A DNA stretch of 64,000 bases from JAVVHH01 sp965276815 (lineage in GTDB: Bacteria; Pseudomonadota; Alphaproteobacteria; Acetobacterales; Acetobacteraceae), in assembly GCA_965276815.1 (NCBI GenBank), contig CBDIBE010000007.1, positions 248,001-312,000 of the forward strand. The letters are read 5' to 3'. Shown here piece by piece: positions 53,021-61,915 of the stretch. The number at the start of each line of letters is the position of its first letter. Positions within the stretch are counted from its first letter, which is position 1. The translations under genes and the position numbers were made by a program. The notes beneath the pieces were generated by a model. It had not been told where the DNA came from. It made no database searches and was given only the letters and a program-made list of their open reading frames with translations.

Positions 53021-53391
53021 ATGCCGATCCCGCTCAGCACCGACTACGACGCTGCGCGCCTACTTGCGGTAGCCCGTGCGAGCAAAGATGCCGGACAGAC
53101 CCGTCGGCTGCTGGCGCTGGCTGCGATTTATGACGGCGCCACCCGCACCGAGGCGGCCGCGATCGGCGGCGTGACGTTGCAGATCGTACGGGACTGGGTG
53201 CTGAAGCTCAACGCACACGGGCCCGACGGGCTGGTCGGCTACAAGGGGCCGGGTCCGCGGCCTTTGCTGAACGACGAACACCGAGCAGCCCTTGCTGCGG
53301 CGATCGAGGACGGGCCGATGCCCGCGATCCACGGCGTGGTGCGCTGGCGCATCGTCGATCTCTGCCAGTGGCTGTGGGACGAGTGGCGTCC
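53021..53391 (+). mobile_element. N-terminal fragment of an IS630-family transposase
   Basis: From ATG 53021 behind AGGAGG: ARLLAVARASKDAGQTRRLL, ALAAIYDGATRTEAA, GGVTLQIVRDWVLKLN, and GLVGYKGPGPRPLL, the helix-turn-helix half of IS630 transposases. The match ends at LWDEW (about 53391), where an IS110 N-terminus in the opposite strand begins. The DDE catalytic half is missing. The frame runs on to 53665 with unrelated residues. Confidence 0.82.
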
Positions 53392-53534
53392 TCTCCCGCA
53401 TGCCCCCTCACCATCCGCTCGATCTGGACTGGGTCCGTGGCGCACTGGCCGCGCCACAGCCTGCGTCCTTTCTCGTCCACGATGCAGATCGCCGTCAGCT
53501 TTTGTGACGCGTCCAAACCAACAAATCGGGTCAT
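53392..53534 (-). mobile_element. N-terminal fragment of another IS110-family transposase
   Basis: From ATG 53534 behind GGGAGG: TRFVGLDASQKLTAICIVDE, then KGRRLWRGQCATDP and ERMVRGHAGEDA, the RuvC-like start of IS110 proteins (different from the copy at 47988). It is cut at the IS630 joint near 53392. Confidence 0.75.
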
Positions 53535-53757
53535 TGATCCGCCTCCCATGCTGCGAACTGCCGGGCGACAGCGCCCGGATCGCAGCATCATGGATGGCCT
53601 ATGCCCCCGCCGCGATTACCCGATGTCCACACATGGTATTAGCGCCGTCAAGCCGAGCGAGTTGACGCTTGCGGCTTCGTCGAACGGCTCAGGCGTGGCC
53701 GATCCAGAGCACGTCCAGTTACAAGTTGGAAGGGCTGTTATCGCGTATATCTAGGTG

Positions 53758-54235
53758 CTACGTCCAACTAAGGCCGACTCTATACCGGTCCAGTAGAGCC
53801 CCGAGGCGATTGGGATCGGCGGCCGGCGGATCGGCCGGACCAGATTTCAGGCTGCTGCGACAACGAGCGAAAAGCGCACACAAAGCTCGCCGTTGTCATG
53901 ACTGGAGCGCTACGCAATCCCGTCCACAACGGAAGGATGACTTTGGATTGCTCGTGACCAGGGCTGCGAAATGTTGTACGTGCCGCTTGCCAAAGCCGCC
54001 GTCGCTCCCACCCTCGCCAGCCCCAGCCCGTGCAGCGCGACGAGGCCCAGCTTGGCCGTAGTCTCGATGATTGAGACAGAGCGGGCCGCCAGACGAGCTA
54101 GGGTTATCAGGGTAGCGCCGAGCTCGCGAAGGCACGTTTCGGCGAAAGCGCCTTCGAGGGAACGCGCGGCCTATAACACGCCGTACTCACGCTCGGATCG
54201 TCACGCACGATCGCTGCCATATACAGAGGCGCTTC
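53758..54235 (-). pseudogene. RES-domain toxin, decayed
   Basis: Minus-strand pieces line up with RES toxins: EYGVL[stop]AARSLEGAFAE, TCLRELGATLITLARLAARS, LGLVALHGLGLARVGATAAL, ASGTYNISQPWSRAIQSHPS, VVDGIA[stop]RSSHDNGELC, then in another frame NRLGALLDRYRVGLSW up to TAG 53758-53760. Both in-frame TAG codons stand where RES proteins usually have Tyr. A one-base loss near 54190 also breaks the frame. RES toxins degrade NAD+; no intact antitoxin is seen. Confidence 0.7.
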
Positions 54236-54820
54236 CCATACCGCTCGATGCCCCAGCGCTGGCACCATTCGTACATGGGCGCCCGGATCCGGGCGGCGAT
54301 GATCGGGGCGTTTCCGGGTCGTACCAATTCGTCCTCGAGCCCGGCGAGGACCAGGGTCGGCGATTTGCTCGCCTACAGCCGGTGCAGGATTTCGAATCGA
54401 TGAGTGGCCTCACACTGCAGCGCGGTCACCCAGGCTGGCGTTCGCCGCTCATTTTCACGCTGCCGATGGTCGCGCACCGCCTACCCGTTCGTCTCCGGAT
54501 ACCGGGGCGCGTACGTCCCGCCAGAAATACGGCGCCGCACCCGGAAGTTCGACCCACAACGCCATCATCGCCAAGTAGGTTCCGGAGAGGCCAGAACGGA
54601 GGTGGAGACTCCGCTCCAGGTGTTGCAGAGAATAAGTCGGGAAACTCGGTCCCGGGCGGCGCAGCTCAGCTCCCGCGCGAGCATGGAGATGAAGGGTCCG
54701 GCCACGCGCAGCCACTCAGACGGTATCCCATAATCAGCAACCGCACGGGTCCTGGCCCACCGCCCGGAATGCGATGCTGATGCCGTTGGCCGCAACGCTG
54801 CTTGAAGTTAGACTTTCCAT
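54236..54820 (-). pseudogene. Alpha/beta-fold hydrolase, decayed
   Basis: A good start at ATG 54820 gives SSSVAANGISIAFRAVGQDP. After a frameshift it continues RLLIMGYRLSGCAWPD, then in pieces MLARELSCAARDRVSRLILC and ILHRL[stop]ASKSPTLVLAGLED, then ELVRPGNAPIIAARI, the Asp-containing strand of the fold. Several frameshifts and stops show an old pseudogene. The family is recognisable but not the substrate. Confidence 0.6.
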
Positions 54821-55231
54821 TCCGTTACCTCGTTGAAAGTCGCGCCAAGTGGAGCGCAGGAGATAGGCCACATGGCGGGGTCACAAGCGACGACGCGGAC
54901 GGCGACCGTCGGATAGGGCCGGTAACGTCGCAGGAATTGAAACAGGTTTCTGGCTGGACACATAAAGACTCCGCCGCCCTTGCAGCAACACCTGTGCCAG
55001 CCTGGCATCGACAAAACCCGCTCAGTTCGCCATCGCCGAGCCGAGTTATTCTGTTGCCGCTGCGCCGCGCGGTGCTGGCCTAGCGCCAGATTGAGGCTTT
55101 CACGACGACACGGTGACGGTCCGGAGTACACCCGGACTCGTCGGGCCCCCGCCGTAGCCGCGAGGACACGACAGCGATCCGGCTGGTATGCGGGTTGCAT
55201 CGGAGCCATCCAGCCGCCGCGGACATAAAAC

Positions 55232-56471
55232 ATGGATCCTAACATCGACCCCCGAGAACAATCGCCCGCACCGCTGCCGCGCGAGACGGTTGTCGCCGTG
55301 GTCGGTGTTGGGACCATAGGTAGCGGCATCGCGCTCGTCGCTGCGACGGCCGGGCATCCCGTGCTGCTTTACGACTCTGTCTCCCGGCGCCGCCGAGGCA
55401 GGCTGCAAGCGGCAACGCGTCGACCTCGAACGGCTCGTCACACGTGGAAAACTGACGCAAGCGGAATCCGAGGAGCGGGTGAAACGACTTCGCCCCGTTG
55501 AGGGCCTCGACGCGCTCTCGGAGGCCGGGTTGGTGATCGAGGCCATCGTCGAAAACCTCGAAATCAAGGTCGACGTATTCCGCCAAATAGAACAACTAAC
55601 GGACCCGGCAACCATCCTCGCGACCAACACCTCGTCCCTGTCGGTCACCGCGCTCTCGTCGCGGATGCGCCGGCCCGGCCGCGTGGTGGGCATGCATTTC
55701 TTTAACCCCGCCCCGGTCCTGCCGCTCGTGGAAGTGGTCAGCGGTCAACTCACCGACGCATCCGTCGCGGCCACCATTGTCGAAACCGCACGCGCCTGGG
55801 GCAAGGTGCCGGTGCGGTGCGCGTCGTCGCCGGGCTTCATCGTGAACCGCGTGGCACGGCCGTATTGCGGCGAGGCGCTGCGACTGTTGGCAGGTTCCGC
55901 ATGGGACCGTTCGCGCTGATGGACTTGATCGGGCACGACGTGAACTTCGCGGTGACCCGGTCGGTGTACGAAAGCATGTTCGACGATCCGCGGTACAAGC
56001 CATCGCTCATTCAGCAGGAGCTGGTGAACGCGGGGCTCCTCGGCCGCAAGAGCGGGCGCGGGTTCTACGATTACGCCAAGGGCGCGCCGCAACCCGCGCC
56101 CGCTGATTACCCCGAAAGCCCGCGGCCAACGACCGTCATTGTCGAAGGCAACCTTGGCCCGGCGGAAGCTCTGGTCAAGCTGACCCGGGATGCCGGCATT
56201 GCGGTGGAGACACGCGACGGCGCCGGGCTGATCCGGGCGGAGGCCATACGCTGGCGCTAACGGACGGGCGGAGCGCGACCGAGCGCATGGCGGCTGACGG
56301 AGAGCCCGCCGTGCTGTTCGATCTCGCCCTCGACTATGCCGCGGCCACCCGCATCGCCATCGCGCCCGCCGACCAGGCCAATGCCACCGCGCTCGCACAG
56401 GCCGCCGGCCTTTTCCAAGCGTTGGGCAAGGCCGTCTCGGTGATCGATGACGCGCCGGGAATGGTGGTGAT
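55232..56471 (+). pseudogene. 3-hydroxyacyl-CoA dehydrogenase (PaaH-like), frameshifted
   Basis: ATG 55232 opens a normal NAD site: VVAVVGVGTIGSGIALVAAT. The frame slips near 55390, continues as KQ/RVDLERLVTRGKLTQAESE, VIEAIVENLEIKVDVFRQIE, TNTSSLSVTAL, GMHFFNPAPVLPLVEVV and SSPGFIVNRVARPY, slips again near 55890, and goes on with GPFALMDLIGHDVNFAV, RKSGRGFYDYAKG to a stop at 56260. A further C-terminal piece (FDLALDYAAATRIAIAPADQ) continues to 56471, where a thiolase tail is joined. Long PaaH-type enzymes (about 500 residues) have this extra domain. The 54821-55231 gap upstream shows nothing I can name. Confidence 0.82.
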
Positions 56472-56713
56472 GCGGAAGCCTTCGCGGAGCAGGGCATTGC
56501 GGTGCTGCGTAGCCTCGGCCTGCCGGACGATGGCGAGCACATCAACCCCAATGGCGGCGCCATCGCGCTCGGCCATCCGCTCGGGATGAGCGGGGTGCGT
56601 CTGATGCTGACGGCAACCCGCGAGCTGGAGCGCCGCGGGGCGAAACGCGCGCTGTGCGCACCATGTGCGTAGGCGTCGGGCAAGGCATTTCCGCGGTCAT
56701 CGAGCGGGTTTGA
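56472..56713 (+). pseudogene. C-terminal remnant of a beta-ketoadipyl-CoA-type thiolase
   Basis: Frame starting EAFAEQGIAVLRSLGLPD, then HINPNGGAIALGHPLGMSG (catalytic His) and LERRGAKRALC. Two extra bases near 56656 shift the frame; the expected CVGVGQGISAVIERV then ends at TGA 56711-56713. It is joined directly to the dehydrogenase pseudogene, which suggests a deletion removed the thiolase 5' part from a paaH-paaJ or similar pair. Confidence 0.8.
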
Positions 56714-56885
56714 GGATATGCCCCGAAATAGCGTGATTGATAAGCCTAGACTCTGAGTGTTTGCGGTTTTTTGCGTCTAATCGGCGGGGTTGGTGCAGCC
56801 TAGATGCGAGGGACGGATAACGTTGGGCGTCCGCTGACCTCGGTGGGCGGGCCGGACGGCAGCGCGTCGCAAGGAGAACGAAACC

Positions 56886-57533
56886 GTGAGCAATGCGAGC
56901 ACCAGAGACATCCTGCGGCGTGATCTGCTGGCCGGGACGGCCGCCTCGGTCGCGGCGGTGACGCTGCCCTGCGACGTGAGAGCGCAGAATTCGGCGGCGC
57001 TGGCCATGGCCGAGCCGGTCAGCACGCTGCCGGTGTCGCTCAACGTTAATGGCCGGGCGAGCACGCTGCAGCTCGACATACGTATCACCCTGCTGGACGC
57101 GCTGCGCGAACACCTGCAGCTGACCGGCACCAAGAAGGGCTGCGATCACGGCCAGTGCGGCGCCTGCACGGTGATGGTCAATGGGCGGCGCATCAACTCC
57201 TGCCTGACGCTCGCCATCATGCATCAAGGGGACCGGATTACCACGATCGAGGGGCTCGGCACTCCAGAGGACCTGCACCCGATGCAGGCCGCATTCATCA
57301 AGCATGACGGGTATCAGTGCGGCTACTGTACGCCCGGGCAGATCTGCTCGGCGGTCAGCGTGCTGGCGGAGATCAAGGCCGGCATCCCGAGCCACGTCAC
57401 CGCCGACCTAACAGCCGCGCCGCAGGCGAGCAACGACGAGATGCGCGAGCGGATGAGCGGCAATATCTGCCGCTGCGGCGCCTATGCCAACATTCTCGAA
57501 GCAATGACCGAAGCGGCGGGGGAGCCGGCATGA
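56886..57533 (+). CDS. paoA: Aldehyde oxidoreductase iron-sulfur subunit (PaoA/YagT-like)
   Basis: 215 residues from GTG 56886 behind AAGGAG. A twin-arginine-type signal (RRDLLAGTAASVAAVTL) is followed by a plant-type [2Fe-2S] domain (GCDHGQCGACTV, NSCLTLA) and the second [2Fe-2S] domain (QCGYCTPGQICSAV, GNICRCGAYANI). It passes electrons from the molybdenum subunit; folded export by Tat is expected. It overlaps paoB by 4 bases (ATGA). The molybdenum subunit is broken, so the protein may be idle. Confidence 0.92.
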   Translation: MSNASTRDILRRDLLAGTAASVAAVTLPCDVRAQNSAALAMAEPVSTLPVSLNVNGRASTLQLDIRITLLDALREHLQLTGTKKGCDHGQCGACTVMVNGRRINSCLTLAIMHQGDRITTIEGLGTPEDLHPMQAAFIKHDGYQCGYCTPGQICSAVSVLAEIKAGIPSHVTADLTAAPQASNDEMRERMSGNICRCGAYANILEAMTEAAGEPA

Positions 57534-58480
57534 AGCCCTTTACCTACGAGCGTGCGAGCACCCCGGCGCAGGCCGCCGCCGCCGCCGCGGGCACTGAGGG
57601 CGCCCGGTTCATCGCCGGCGGCACCAACCTGCTTGATCTTATGAAGCTGCAGATCGAGACCCCTTCCCACCTCATCGATGTCAACGGCCTGGCGCTCGAC
57701 GCGATCGATGCGACGCCGGAGGGCGGATTGCGCATCGGCGCGCTGGTCCGCAACACGGATCTGGCGGCGGATATGCGGGTACGGCGCGATTACGCCGTGC
57801 TGTCCCGCGCGTTGCTGGCCGGGGCGTCGGGCCAGCTCCGCAACAAAGCGACGACCGCCGGCAACCTGCTGCAACGGACCCGGTGCGCGTATTTCTACGA
57901 CACCAACCAGCCGTGCAACAAGCGCCAGCCCGGCAGCGGTTGCGCCGCGATCGACGGCGTCAGCCGCCAGCTCGGGGTGATCGGCACCAGCGAATCCTGC
58001 ATCGCGACCAACCCGAGCGACATGGCGGTTGCCATGCGCGTGCTGGACGCGACCATCGAAACGGTGAAGGCGGATGGCACGACGCGCCGCATTCGGATCG
58101 CCGACTTCCACCGCCTGCCCGGCGACACGCCGCAGATCGAAACCGCGCTGGATCATGGCGAGTTGATCACCGCGGTGACGCTGCCGCCGCCGGTGGGCGG
58201 CAAGCAGTTCTACCGCAAGGTTCGCGACCGTGCCTCCTATGCCTTCGCGCTGGCTTCCGTCGCCGCGATCGTGCAGCGCGACGGATCCGGCCGGGTGGCG
58301 GTGGGCGGCGTCGCGCCCAAGCCGTGGCGGGTGGAGGCGGCGGAAGCCGAGCTGCCGCGGGGCGCCAAGGCGGCGGCGGCCGGGTTGATGGCGGGGGCGA
58401 GGCCGACGCAGGAGAACGCGTTCAAGGTCACGCTGACCGAGCGGACGCTCGGCGCGGTCCTCGCCGAAGCGAAGACCTGA
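57530..58480 (+). CDS. paoB: Aldehyde oxidoreductase FAD-binding subunit (PaoB/YagS-like)
   Basis: 316 residues. FAD-binding fold with KPFTYERASTPAQAAAAAAG, FIAGGTNLLDLMKLQIE, and GQLRNKATTAGNLLQRTRC. The segment CAYFYDTNQPCNKRQPGSGC provides Cys residues for the additional [4Fe-4S] cluster known in PaoB. The C-terminal CO-dehydrogenase flavoprotein domain ends near 58480. The middle subunit of the PaoABC trimer. Confidence 0.92.
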   Translation: MKPFTYERASTPAQAAAAAAGTEGARFIAGGTNLLDLMKLQIETPSHLIDVNGLALDAIDATPEGGLRIGALVRNTDLAADMRVRRDYAVLSRALLAGASGQLRNKATTAGNLLQRTRCAYFYDTNQPCNKRQPGSGCAAIDGVSRQLGVIGTSESCIATNPSDMAVAMRVLDATIETVKADGTTRRIRIADFHRLPGDTPQIETALDHGELITAVTLPPPVGGKQFYRKVRDRASYAFALASVAAIVQRDGSGRVAVGGVAPKPWRVEAAEAELPRGAKAAAAGLMAGARPTQENAFKVTLTERTLGAVLAEAKT

Positions 58481-58483
58481 GCC

Positions 58484-58702
58484 ACGCGGTTCGACACGCC
58501 CGCCACGACCAACCCGATCGACCAGCTGAAAGTAATCAGCCAGGGCATCGATCGCATCGACGGGACGCTCAAGACGACCGGCCGCGCACCGTACGCCTAC
58601 GAGCACCACGAGTCCGCTCCGAACGCGGCCTACGGCTACGTCATCGGCGCGGCGATCGCCAAGGGCCGGATCACGAGCATGGATCTCGGCCCGGCCAAAG
58701 CC
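58484..58702 (+). pseudogene. N-terminal remnant of the molybdenum subunit PaoC
   Basis: Following paoB, the frame reads RFDTPATTNPIDQLKVISQG, IDRIDGTLKTTGRAPYAYEH and AAYGYVIGAAIAKGRITSMD, the start of PaoC/YagR. Similarity breaks at about 58702 (GPAKAGN), where IS110 C-terminal sequence takes over in the same frame. More than 90% of the subunit (normally over 700 residues), including the molybdopterin site, is missing. No clear ATG is seen. Confidence 0.85.
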
Positions 58703-59240
58703 GGCAACATCCGGGCACGCCGGGTGCTGGTTGAAGGAGCCTGGACCTACCGACTCCCCGCCCGCATGGGTGAAGACATCACCCGGCGTAACGAGGGCCT
58801 GCCCGAGGCGATCAGAGCCGCCGCGTGGAAAGCACAGGTCCGCCTGTGCACTCGCTACCGGCGCCTACAGCAAACCGGCAAACCGCAGAACGTCATCGTC
58901 GTCGCGATCGCCCGCGAAATGGCGGCGTTCGTCTGGGCCATCGCCCGCATGGCACAGCCAGCCAACGCGCCAGCGTAAGCCTGTTCCGGCCCGAGCAACA
59001 AAGCGGCAGCCGGGAAAGGAAGAAGCAACATCGACCGTTGCACAAGGGTGGGCGCGACGGCAGGTCAGGGTAATCCTCGATCTGATTCGGCGGCACCAAC
59101 CCGCGACATTGAGACAGAGGAAGGCCCAAGACGAACAACGGTCCTGCGGTAACCAACCCGCGCATCAGAGTCTGATCAACCGTCGTCTTGCGCCGCCGCG
59201 TCCTCCCCTGTGCAACCCAATCAGCCGGACACCGCTACGC
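58697..59240 (+). mobile_element. 3' part of an IS110-family element (transposase C-terminus and tail)
   Basis: From about 58697 the frame reads KAGNIRARRVLVEGAWTYRL, then PEAIRAAAWKAQVRLCTRYR, RLQQTGKPQNVIVVAIAREM and AAFVWAIARM, stopping at 58978: the end of an IS110/IS116/IS902 transposase. The 250 or so non-coding bases after it look like the element's usual right-end tail; 59241-59344 shows nothing further. Confidence 0.78.
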
Positions 59241-59344
59241 GCGGCGGACACTTACGACCTCCAACATTGAAAACGAACATGAGAATCAGATTTCCGTCCG
59301 CGTCGGAATCCCCTCCGACTCAATTAGATGCGGTCACGCTCTAG

Positions 59345-60767
59345 TACTACAGTTGCGCGTCGGTTTGAACTCGGTAGTGGGCTGCTGCGGCTATGGCCTG
59401 ATGGCGCCTTCGCCAGGCTGACCAGGCGAGCACGAAAGCTGGCCGGACGATCCGGGAAAGCAGCAAGCGTGCGATCAGGTATCGGATCTCCGGCACACTC
59501 GGCAGCGCGAGCGCCAGCTTTCTCAAGCCGCCATCACCGCCGGACTCCTTTCGTTTGGTTTGCCGCCGGCGGCGCGGCGAAGCTGGGCCGACAACCCGGC
59601 CAGAAATGCGAGCGTGGCCATGCACAGTGTCATGTGTCGATGCCAGCCGTGCCAGGACCGGGCTTCACAATGGTCCAGGCCAAGTTCCTCTTTGGCGCGC
59701 TGGAAGCACTCCTCGATGGTCCAGCGCAAACCCGCCGCGCCGGCGAGTTCCGCCAAGCTCGTGCCGGCCGGCGCAAAGACGAGATAGTAGGCACGGTCTT
59801 GCGGGTCGCGGCGGTTACGGCGGATCAGAACCCAGTGCTCGAAGGCGCCGTCGAGGGTGCCCAGCGCGATGCGGGCCCCGTCATACAGCCGAACGCCCTT
59901 CGATCCCTCGCCGGCAGCATGCGGCATCCAAGCGTTGCCGGGCAGTTCATCGGCAAGCTTCGCCGGGCCGGTCTGCAGCAGGCCGCCCGCCATCAACATG
60001 CGCAGGGTCTGATTGGAGCGGACCGCAAGAACGTAAGCTTGGCCGCGCCCCTCAAGCATCCGCCGAAGCCGTGAATCGGCCCCATACAGCGCATCGGCCA
60101 ACACCCAGGCACACGGCACGCCAGCGTCCAGGGCCGATGCGAGCAGCGCACAGGCGATCCGCGGCTTGGTCGCGAACTCGACCGTCTCGGGCACCTGCAC
60201 GTGCCGGCACCTCGCGGCATCGCCAGTCCACGCCTCGGGCAAATACAGCCGACGGTCGATCAGCGCCTGGCCGAGCGGGCTCGCATAGCCGAGGAATACG
60301 CCAACTTGGCAGTTCTCGATCCGCCCCGCCGTCCCCGAATACTGCCGCGCCACCCCCACTGAATGCGTGCCCTTCTTGAGGAACCCGGTCTCATCCACCA
60401 CAAGCACCCCGTTTGGATCGCCAAGCGAGCCGATCACCTCCGCGCGCACCAGATCGCGCAAGGCATCGGCATTCCACGAACTGCGCCCCAAGAGCGACTG
60501 CATGCGATACGGCCGATCCAGTCCGGCCTGCTCGGCCATCAGCCAGCCGGTTTTGCGGGAAATACCCGACAGCAACCCGTCGAGAAACGCGCCAGCCGAC
60601 GCTCGGACCTCCGGTCGCCCGAACACCGGAGCCAGCCGGCTTTTCAGCCCCGAAAGTTCCCTATCCCAGGCCAGTGCCGAACCAGACCAAACTGCCACAG
60701 ACATGCCAAATCCCCACTTCCCTATCGGCAGGGAATCAGACTTCAAAACCGATTCGCAACTGTAGTA
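59345..60767 (-). mobile_element. IS701-family insertion sequence with terminal inverted repeats
   Basis: Terminal repeats match at 59345-59366 and 60746-60767: TACTACAGTTGCG, two mismatched bases, then TCGGTTT, in inverted orientation. Flanks are CTAG on the left and GTAG on the right, close to the 4-base YTAR target duplication of this family. The element is about 1.42 kb and holds one intact gene. It sits in the C-terminal end of a mazF gene. Confidence 0.85.
59523..60704 (-). CDS. IS701-family transposase
   Basis: 393 residues from ATG 60704 (GGGGA upstream); the frame can start at TTG 60746 for 407. IS701 features: RASAGAFLDGLLSGISRKTG, SWNADALRDLVR, VLVVDETGFLKKGTHSVGVA with the first catalytic Asp, VLADALYGADSRLRRML with the second, and the Glu region LRWTIEECFQRAKEELGLDH. 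No frame break, so it is likely active or recently so. Confidence 0.92.
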   Translation of the reverse strand: MSVAVWSGSALAWDRELSGLKSRLAPVFGRPEVRASAGAFLDGLLSGISRKTGWLMAEQAGLDRPYRMQSLLGRSSWNADALRDLVRAEVIGSLGDPNGVLVVDETGFLKKGTHSVGVARQYSGTAGRIENCQVGVFLGYASPLGQALIDRRLYLPEAWTGDAARCRHVQVPETVEFATKPRIACALLASALDAGVPCAWVLADALYGADSRLRRMLEGRGQAYVLAVRSNQTLRMLMAGGLLQTGPAKLADELPGNAWMPHAAGEGSKGVRLYDGARIALGTLDGAFEHWVLIRRNRRDPQDRAYYLVFAPAGTSLAELAGAAGLRWTIEECFQRAKEELGLDHCEARSWHGWHRHMTLCMATLAFLAGLSAQLRRAAGGKPNERSPAVMAA

Positions 60768-61021
60768 GTAGAAGGCGGTTGACAGTCACCATTGCCGGAT
60801 CGTCAAGGCGACCGCTCACCGCCCCCAACCGGTCGCGAGCCGGCGTCTGTGGCTTGTCCACCATGATTTGCGAAGGCTTCGCAAGGCCGTTCTGCTGGCT
60901 CGCCTCTATCGTTACATGCAGGAGCGGCGCATCGATCAGGGTGCCCGTGATCCGGAGGACGGCTACGGACCGAGGTCGCCGAAGTGGTCCGACTGGATGA
61001 CGAGAGCCGGCCGCGCCACAT
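60768..61021 (-). pseudogene. MazF/PemK-type toxin remnant split by IS701
   Basis: Minus-strand reading: ARPALVIQSDHFGDLG, a one-base shift, then SVAVLRITGTLIDAPLLHVT, IEASQQNGLAKPSQIMVDKP, DRLGAVSGRLDDPAMVTVNR, the order and motifs of MazF-type endoribonucleases. The N-terminal strand is missing next to the gspK stop, and the C-terminal residues are cut by IS701. Not functional. Confidence 0.75.
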
Positions 61022-61915
61022 TCACCGCTCGGTGTCGCCTTGTTCCCAGGTTAGCGTGAGGAACGGCTTGTCCAACGCTCCTGCGTTCAGTTTCAAAATC
61101 GCGTGGCGCACGAAGCGCGCGCCGTCTGGACGGACCGCGGCGACCGAGACGGCGACGACCGACGGCGGCGGCCGCAGCGCTGCCCCGCCGCCGCGATCGG
61201 CGTCCGCGGTATCCATCACCGCGCGTACCGCCGGGCTCGCGTAGGCCGGCACGGGCTCTCTCGACGCATAGATCGACAGCAATGGGCGCAGCGCGGCGAA
61301 CAGCTCCGGCGTCATGCCGAGAACCGCGCCCACCTCGTCTTCGCTGCGAAACGGCGCGCCAGGCGGCCTATAGTCGAGGCCTGCGGCCTCGTAAGCATTC
61401 GACACGACGGCCCTGGCCGCGGGCTGCAGTAGCGGAATGCGCCACTGGACGATGTGATCGGCGAGCGCGCTCGCGGCTGGCGGAGCGGCGCCGAGTTCCT
61501 CCAGCAGCGCGGCAAGCAGACCCGGCGCCGCGAGGTTGGGATTGACCTTGCCATCCTCGCTGGTCACCCGCACCTCGGCCCGCACGCCGTCGGGCGCCGA
61601 GAGAAAATGCGTCCCGCCGTCGGCGCTCCAGTCCGGCGCATGTTCGAGTATCTTGAAGGCTGCTTCGAAGAGGGCGGCGTCGGCGCCGGCTTCGACTTTC
61701 GCCGCGCTGACCAAGTTCCTTGCCAGCTGCACGTCGGTGCGGGCCGACACCGTGATCGTTCCCGCGATCAGCGACAGCAGCACCGTGCTCCAAAGTACGA
61801 TGAGCAGCGCGAAGCCGCGCTCGCCCCGTGGGCCGGGCAGGCACGAGGAGACCTCCGGGCGCGAGCGCCCGCAGGTCGACGTCAAGTCCGGTTCAGGCGT
61901 CGTTCTTTGCTCCAC
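61022..61915 (-). CDS. gspK: GspK-like minor pseudopilin (type II secretion)
   Basis: 297 residues from GTG 61915. After a charged leader comes the prepilin cleavage and helix: RGERGFALLIVLWSTVLLSL. The large periplasmic domain has SEDGKVNPNLAAPGLLAALL, LADHIVQWR, and FRSEDEVGAVLGMTPELFAA (SAM-like helical part of GspK). GspK caps the pseudopilus tip. The gene overlaps the PEP-CTERM gene end by 23 bases. No other gsp genes are in the window; they may lie elsewhere or be lost. Confidence 0.82.
   Translation of the reverse strand: MEQRTTPEPDLTSTCGRSRPEVSSCLPGPRGERGFALLIVLWSTVLLSLIAGTITVSARTDVQLARNLVSAAKVEAGADAALFEAAFKILEHAPDWSADGGTHFLSAPDGVRAEVRVTSEDGKVNPNLAAPGLLAALLEELGAAPPAASALADHIVQWRIPLLQPAARAVVSNAYEAAGLDYRPPGAPFRSEDEVGAVLGMTPELFAALRPLLSIYASREPVPAYASPAVRAVMDTADADRGGGAALRPPPSVVAVSVAAVRPDGARFVRHAILKLNAGALDKPFLTLTWEQGDTER

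Noticed and set aside
53971..54780. A 269-codon plus-strand frame
   Set aside because: It is opposite minus-strand remnants of a RES toxin and a hydrolase that show family motifs; the plus-strand translation shows none.
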